Assembly (NCBI GenBank): GCA_951813395.1
Contig: OX638356.1
Span: forward strand, 2,182,501 to 2,246,500
Source of the DNA: Longimicrobiales bacterium
Lineage (GTDB): Bacteria; Gemmatimonadota; Gemmatimonadetes; Longimicrobiales; Gaopeijiaceae
Length of the DNA stretch: 64,000 nt
Direction of reading: 5' to 3'
Below the pieces are notes generated by a model. The model did no database searches and was not told where the DNA came from. It worked only from the letters and a program-made list of their open reading frames with translations. Each line of letters opens with the position of its first letter. The stretch's first letter is position 1. This document shows, piece after piece, positions 62,226-64,000 of the stretch. The position numbers were made by a program, and so were the translations under genes.

Positions 62226-62795
62226 TCAGGAGCACCCTCTCTCCCGCGTTCCCCAGATCCTCACGTCGTCGAAGTCCATGTCCGACTGGAGCCGGTCTCC
62301 CTCGAACACGCACCCTTCCTCGTGCATCACGACCGGAACGTCGGTCCAGATCCGATCGGCCTCGGGGGCGAAGTGGAGTTCGTCCGTGCGGATTTCCCGC
62401 CCCTGTTCCGGGATGCTCAGAACCGCGTTGCCCGACGCGGTCAACTCGTTGCCCATCCGGCTCAGACGTCCCTCGTCGGCCGTGATGGTGGCCCTGCGCC
62501 CCCCCCTTTCGTCAAAGACGACCAGGGACAGACCCATGACCCGCGCGTGGGTTGAGTCCTTCCAGCTGAACATGCTGTCAGCGGCGAGCACCGCCTCCCG
62601 GATGCCCTCGCGGGACATGTTGAGCGACACACCGTAGACGATCTCGTCGGCGTCCACGGCTTCCAGTCCCGCCGCCGGCGGCTCTTCGGTCGTATTGATG
62701 CACGCCGCAGCCAGCAGCGGCAGGCAACCCGGCCACCACGGAGCGGTGCGCAGGGCCCGTCGGGGCCCCGCCGTCGATCTCGGCCCGGTCGCCAT
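62226..62795 (-). CDS. lptC: LPS export protein LptC-like lipoprotein
   Basis: LptC carries LPS from LptB2FG to LptA in the periplasm. The 189 residues have an N-terminal signal with a lipobox-like AAAC (Cys about residue 32), where classical LptC has a membrane anchor instead. The body shows the LptC pattern: DSTHARVMGLSLVVFDERGGRRATITADEGRLSRMGNELTASGNAVL, with RTDELHFAPEADRIWTDVPVVM. The ATG at 62795 overlaps the kdsD stop by one base. Confidence 0.85.
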   Translation of the reverse strand: MATGPRSTAGPRRALRTAPWWPGCLPLLAAACINTTEEPPAAGLEAVDADEIVYGVSLNMSREGIREAVLAADSMFSWKDSTHARVMGLSLVVFDERGGRRATITADEGRLSRMGNELTASGNAVLSIPEQGREIRTDELHFAPEADRIWTDVPVVMHEEGCVFEGDRLQSDMDFDDVRIWGTRERGCS

Positions 62796-63790
62796 CAGGC
62801 CGCCCCCGCGCGCAGCAGGTCGTGAAGGTGCACGATACCGACCAGGACCCCGTCGCTGACCACCGGCATTGCCATGATCCCATGCTTCTCCATGCGCCGA
62901 ACCGCCGCCGACCCCGGTTCCTCCGGCGAGGTGAGCCTGGGCGATCGATTCATGAAAACCGAAACGGGAACGTCCAGGAATGCGTTCGTCCCTTCCATGA
63001 GCCGCGTGAGATCGCCCGCCGTGACCACTCCCGTCACGGAACGATCCGCTGCGATCACCGGGACCGTACCCCTCATTCGTGCGAGAGGAACGATGACGTC
63101 ACGAGCGGGACAGTCCGCCGGCACCGCGGGATAGTCATCGCCCACCATCACATCGCCCACCTTCAGGGTCAGGCGCAGTCCCAGTGCTCCTCCCGGGTGA
63201 ATGCGTGCAAAGTCCTGCTGCCCGAACCCCCGCCGCCTCAGCAGCGCCATCGCGAGCGCGTCACCCATGGCCAGAGCGGCGGTTGTGGAGCAGGTCGGAG
63301 TGAGATTCATGGGACAGGCTTCGGCAGACACGCCGCAATCGACCGCCGTCGTGGCCCGTCGGGCCAGGGGTGAAGCACGGTCGCCGACGAGAGCGATCAC
63401 GGGTATTCCATGACTCTCGGCAAAAACGAGCAGCCCGTCCAGTTCCCCGGTCGCGCCGCTCCTGGACACGACGACCATCACGTCTTCCGGTCCGACCATG
63501 CCCAGGTCGCCGTGGAGCCCGTCGACGGGGTGGAGGAAGGCGGCTGGAGTTCCCGTCGACGTCAGCGTGGCGGCAATCTTGCGAGCGACAAGCCCCGACT
63601 TGCCGATGCCGGCAACCACGATTCTGCCCCTGGCGCCATGGATCAGGTCGACCGCATCGAGGAAGCCCTCTCCCAGCCTGTCCGCCAGGCACCGTACGGC
63701 GTCCGCCTCGGTCCGCAACACCCGGCGGCCCTCTGCGAGCACCCTGCCTCGGCGCCCGAGCACGGGCCGGATGTCAGTCGCTACGCTCAC
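62795..63790 (-). CDS. kdsD: Arabinose-5-phosphate isomerase KdsD (SIS + CBS domains)
   Basis: KdsD converts ribulose-5-phosphate to arabinose-5-phosphate, the first step to Kdo. GTG at 63790, with GGAG eight bases upstream, gives 331 residues. The SIS domain (about 1-200) contains VVAGIGKSGLVARKIAATLTSTGTPAAFLHPVDGLHGDLGMV and SRSGATGEL. Two CBS domains follow (VMVGDDYPAVP; VFMNRSPRLTSPEEPGSAAVRRME). The 5' end overlaps the kdsC stop by 17 bases. Confidence 0.94.
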   Translation of the reverse strand: MSVATDIRPVLGRRGRVLAEGRRVLRTEADAVRCLADRLGEGFLDAVDLIHGARGRIVVAGIGKSGLVARKIAATLTSTGTPAAFLHPVDGLHGDLGMVGPEDVMVVVSRSGATGELDGLLVFAESHGIPVIALVGDRASPLARRATTAVDCGVSAEACPMNLTPTCSTTAALAMGDALAMALLRRRGFGQQDFARIHPGGALGLRLTLKVGDVMVGDDYPAVPADCPARDVIVPLARMRGTVPVIAADRSVTGVVTAGDLTRLMEGTNAFLDVPVSVFMNRSPRLTSPEEPGSAAVRRMEKHGIMAMPVVSDGVLVGIVHLHDLLRAGAA

Positions 63791-64000
63791 GACAGTACTC
63801 CTCGACCAGTTCGTCCCATTCTCCACGTGCTCTCAAGAGCGCTTCCGCGAACTCTCTTACCGCGCCCCGTCCGCCGCATCTGGAGCTCCTCCACGCGGCG
63901 ACGTTCCGCACCTCCGCCGTGCCATTGGCCACCGTGGCGGGGAGACCCACCCTGCGCAGTGCCGGCAGATCGGCCAGGTCGTCACCCAGCAGCGCGACCT
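63774..64000 (-). CDS. kdsC: 3-deoxy-D-manno-octulosonate 8-phosphate phosphatase KdsC, 3' part
   Basis: The gene runs off the right edge of the window; its stop TGA is at 63776-63774. About 75 C-terminal codons are visible. They encode VALLGDDLADLPALRRVGLPATVANG near the edge and CGGRGAVREFAEALLRARGEW near the end. The GDDxxDLP motif is the metal-binding HAD motif of KdsC, and the GGxGAVRE tail is also typical. KdsC removes the phosphate from Kdo-8-P, consistent with the adjacent kdsD. Confidence 0.9.
   Translation of the reverse strand, partial: VALLGDDLADLPALRRVGLPATVANGTAEVRNVAAWRSSRCGGRGAVREFAEALLRARGEWDELVEEYCRERSD

Overview
This 64 kb window is GC-rich chromosomal DNA from a diderm (LPS-making) bacterium. 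The best guess is Gemmatimonadota or a close relative. The guess rests on three traits seen together: a complete lipid A / Lpt / Bam outer-membrane gene set, a fused LpxC-FabZ protein, and genes more familiar from Firmicutes (McsA-McsB-ClpC arginine-phosphorylation proteolysis and BshC of bacillithiol synthesis). I found no transposase, phage gene or CRISPR array.

Layout. From 0.1 to 25 kb lies a dense plus-strand housekeeping block with many ATGA/GTGA stop-start overlaps: prfB (with the programmed +1 frameshift), lysS, lolC/E, lolD, mcsA, mcsB, clpC, bamA, skp, lpxD, lpxC-fabZ, lpxA, a Gfo/Idh oxidoreductase, a tiny membrane protein, lpxB, lpxK, rlmH, a methyltransferase, bshC, murJ and uvrC. 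From 25 to 34.7 kb come a TPR lipoprotein with a good sigma-70 promoter, tRNA-Gly(CCC), a DUF512 radical-SAM protein, der, plsY, gpsA, a MerR regulator, surE and a PopT/DUF368 protein. From 34.8 to 39.7 kb is a minus-strand accessory stretch: a glycosyltransferase, a decayed HsdR fragment, a secreted amidohydrolase fused to a CIA30-like domain, its overlapping ABC exporter, and tRNA-Arg(CCT). From 39.8 to 47 kb are mixed genes: an LVIVD/Ig-like protein, a threonine dehydratase-like enzyme, a CDF efflux pump, an HExxH lipoprotein and a TPR membrane protein.

At 47.09 kb, in the gap between convergent genes, lies a 28-bp dif-like XerC/XerD recombination site. Every gene to its right in the window is on the minus strand, and most to its left are on the plus strand. 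This is the polarity expected where two replichores meet, so I infer that the window spans the chromosome terminus.

From 47.2 to 64 kb the minus-strand genes are: an S12 beta-lactamase-family lipoprotein, proline dehydrogenase, a PlsC-like acyltransferase, a zinc-ribbon protein, a surface-glycan cluster (polyprenol-phosphate mannose synthase-like GT2, flippase-like protein, YfhO-like protein, GT4, wecB, GT2), then rpoN, lptB, an LptA/OstA-like protein, lptC, kdsD and the 3' end of kdsC. The two halves together supply lipid A, Kdo, LPS transport, outer-membrane protein assembly, lipoprotein release and undecaprenyl-phosphate-dependent glycan assembly.
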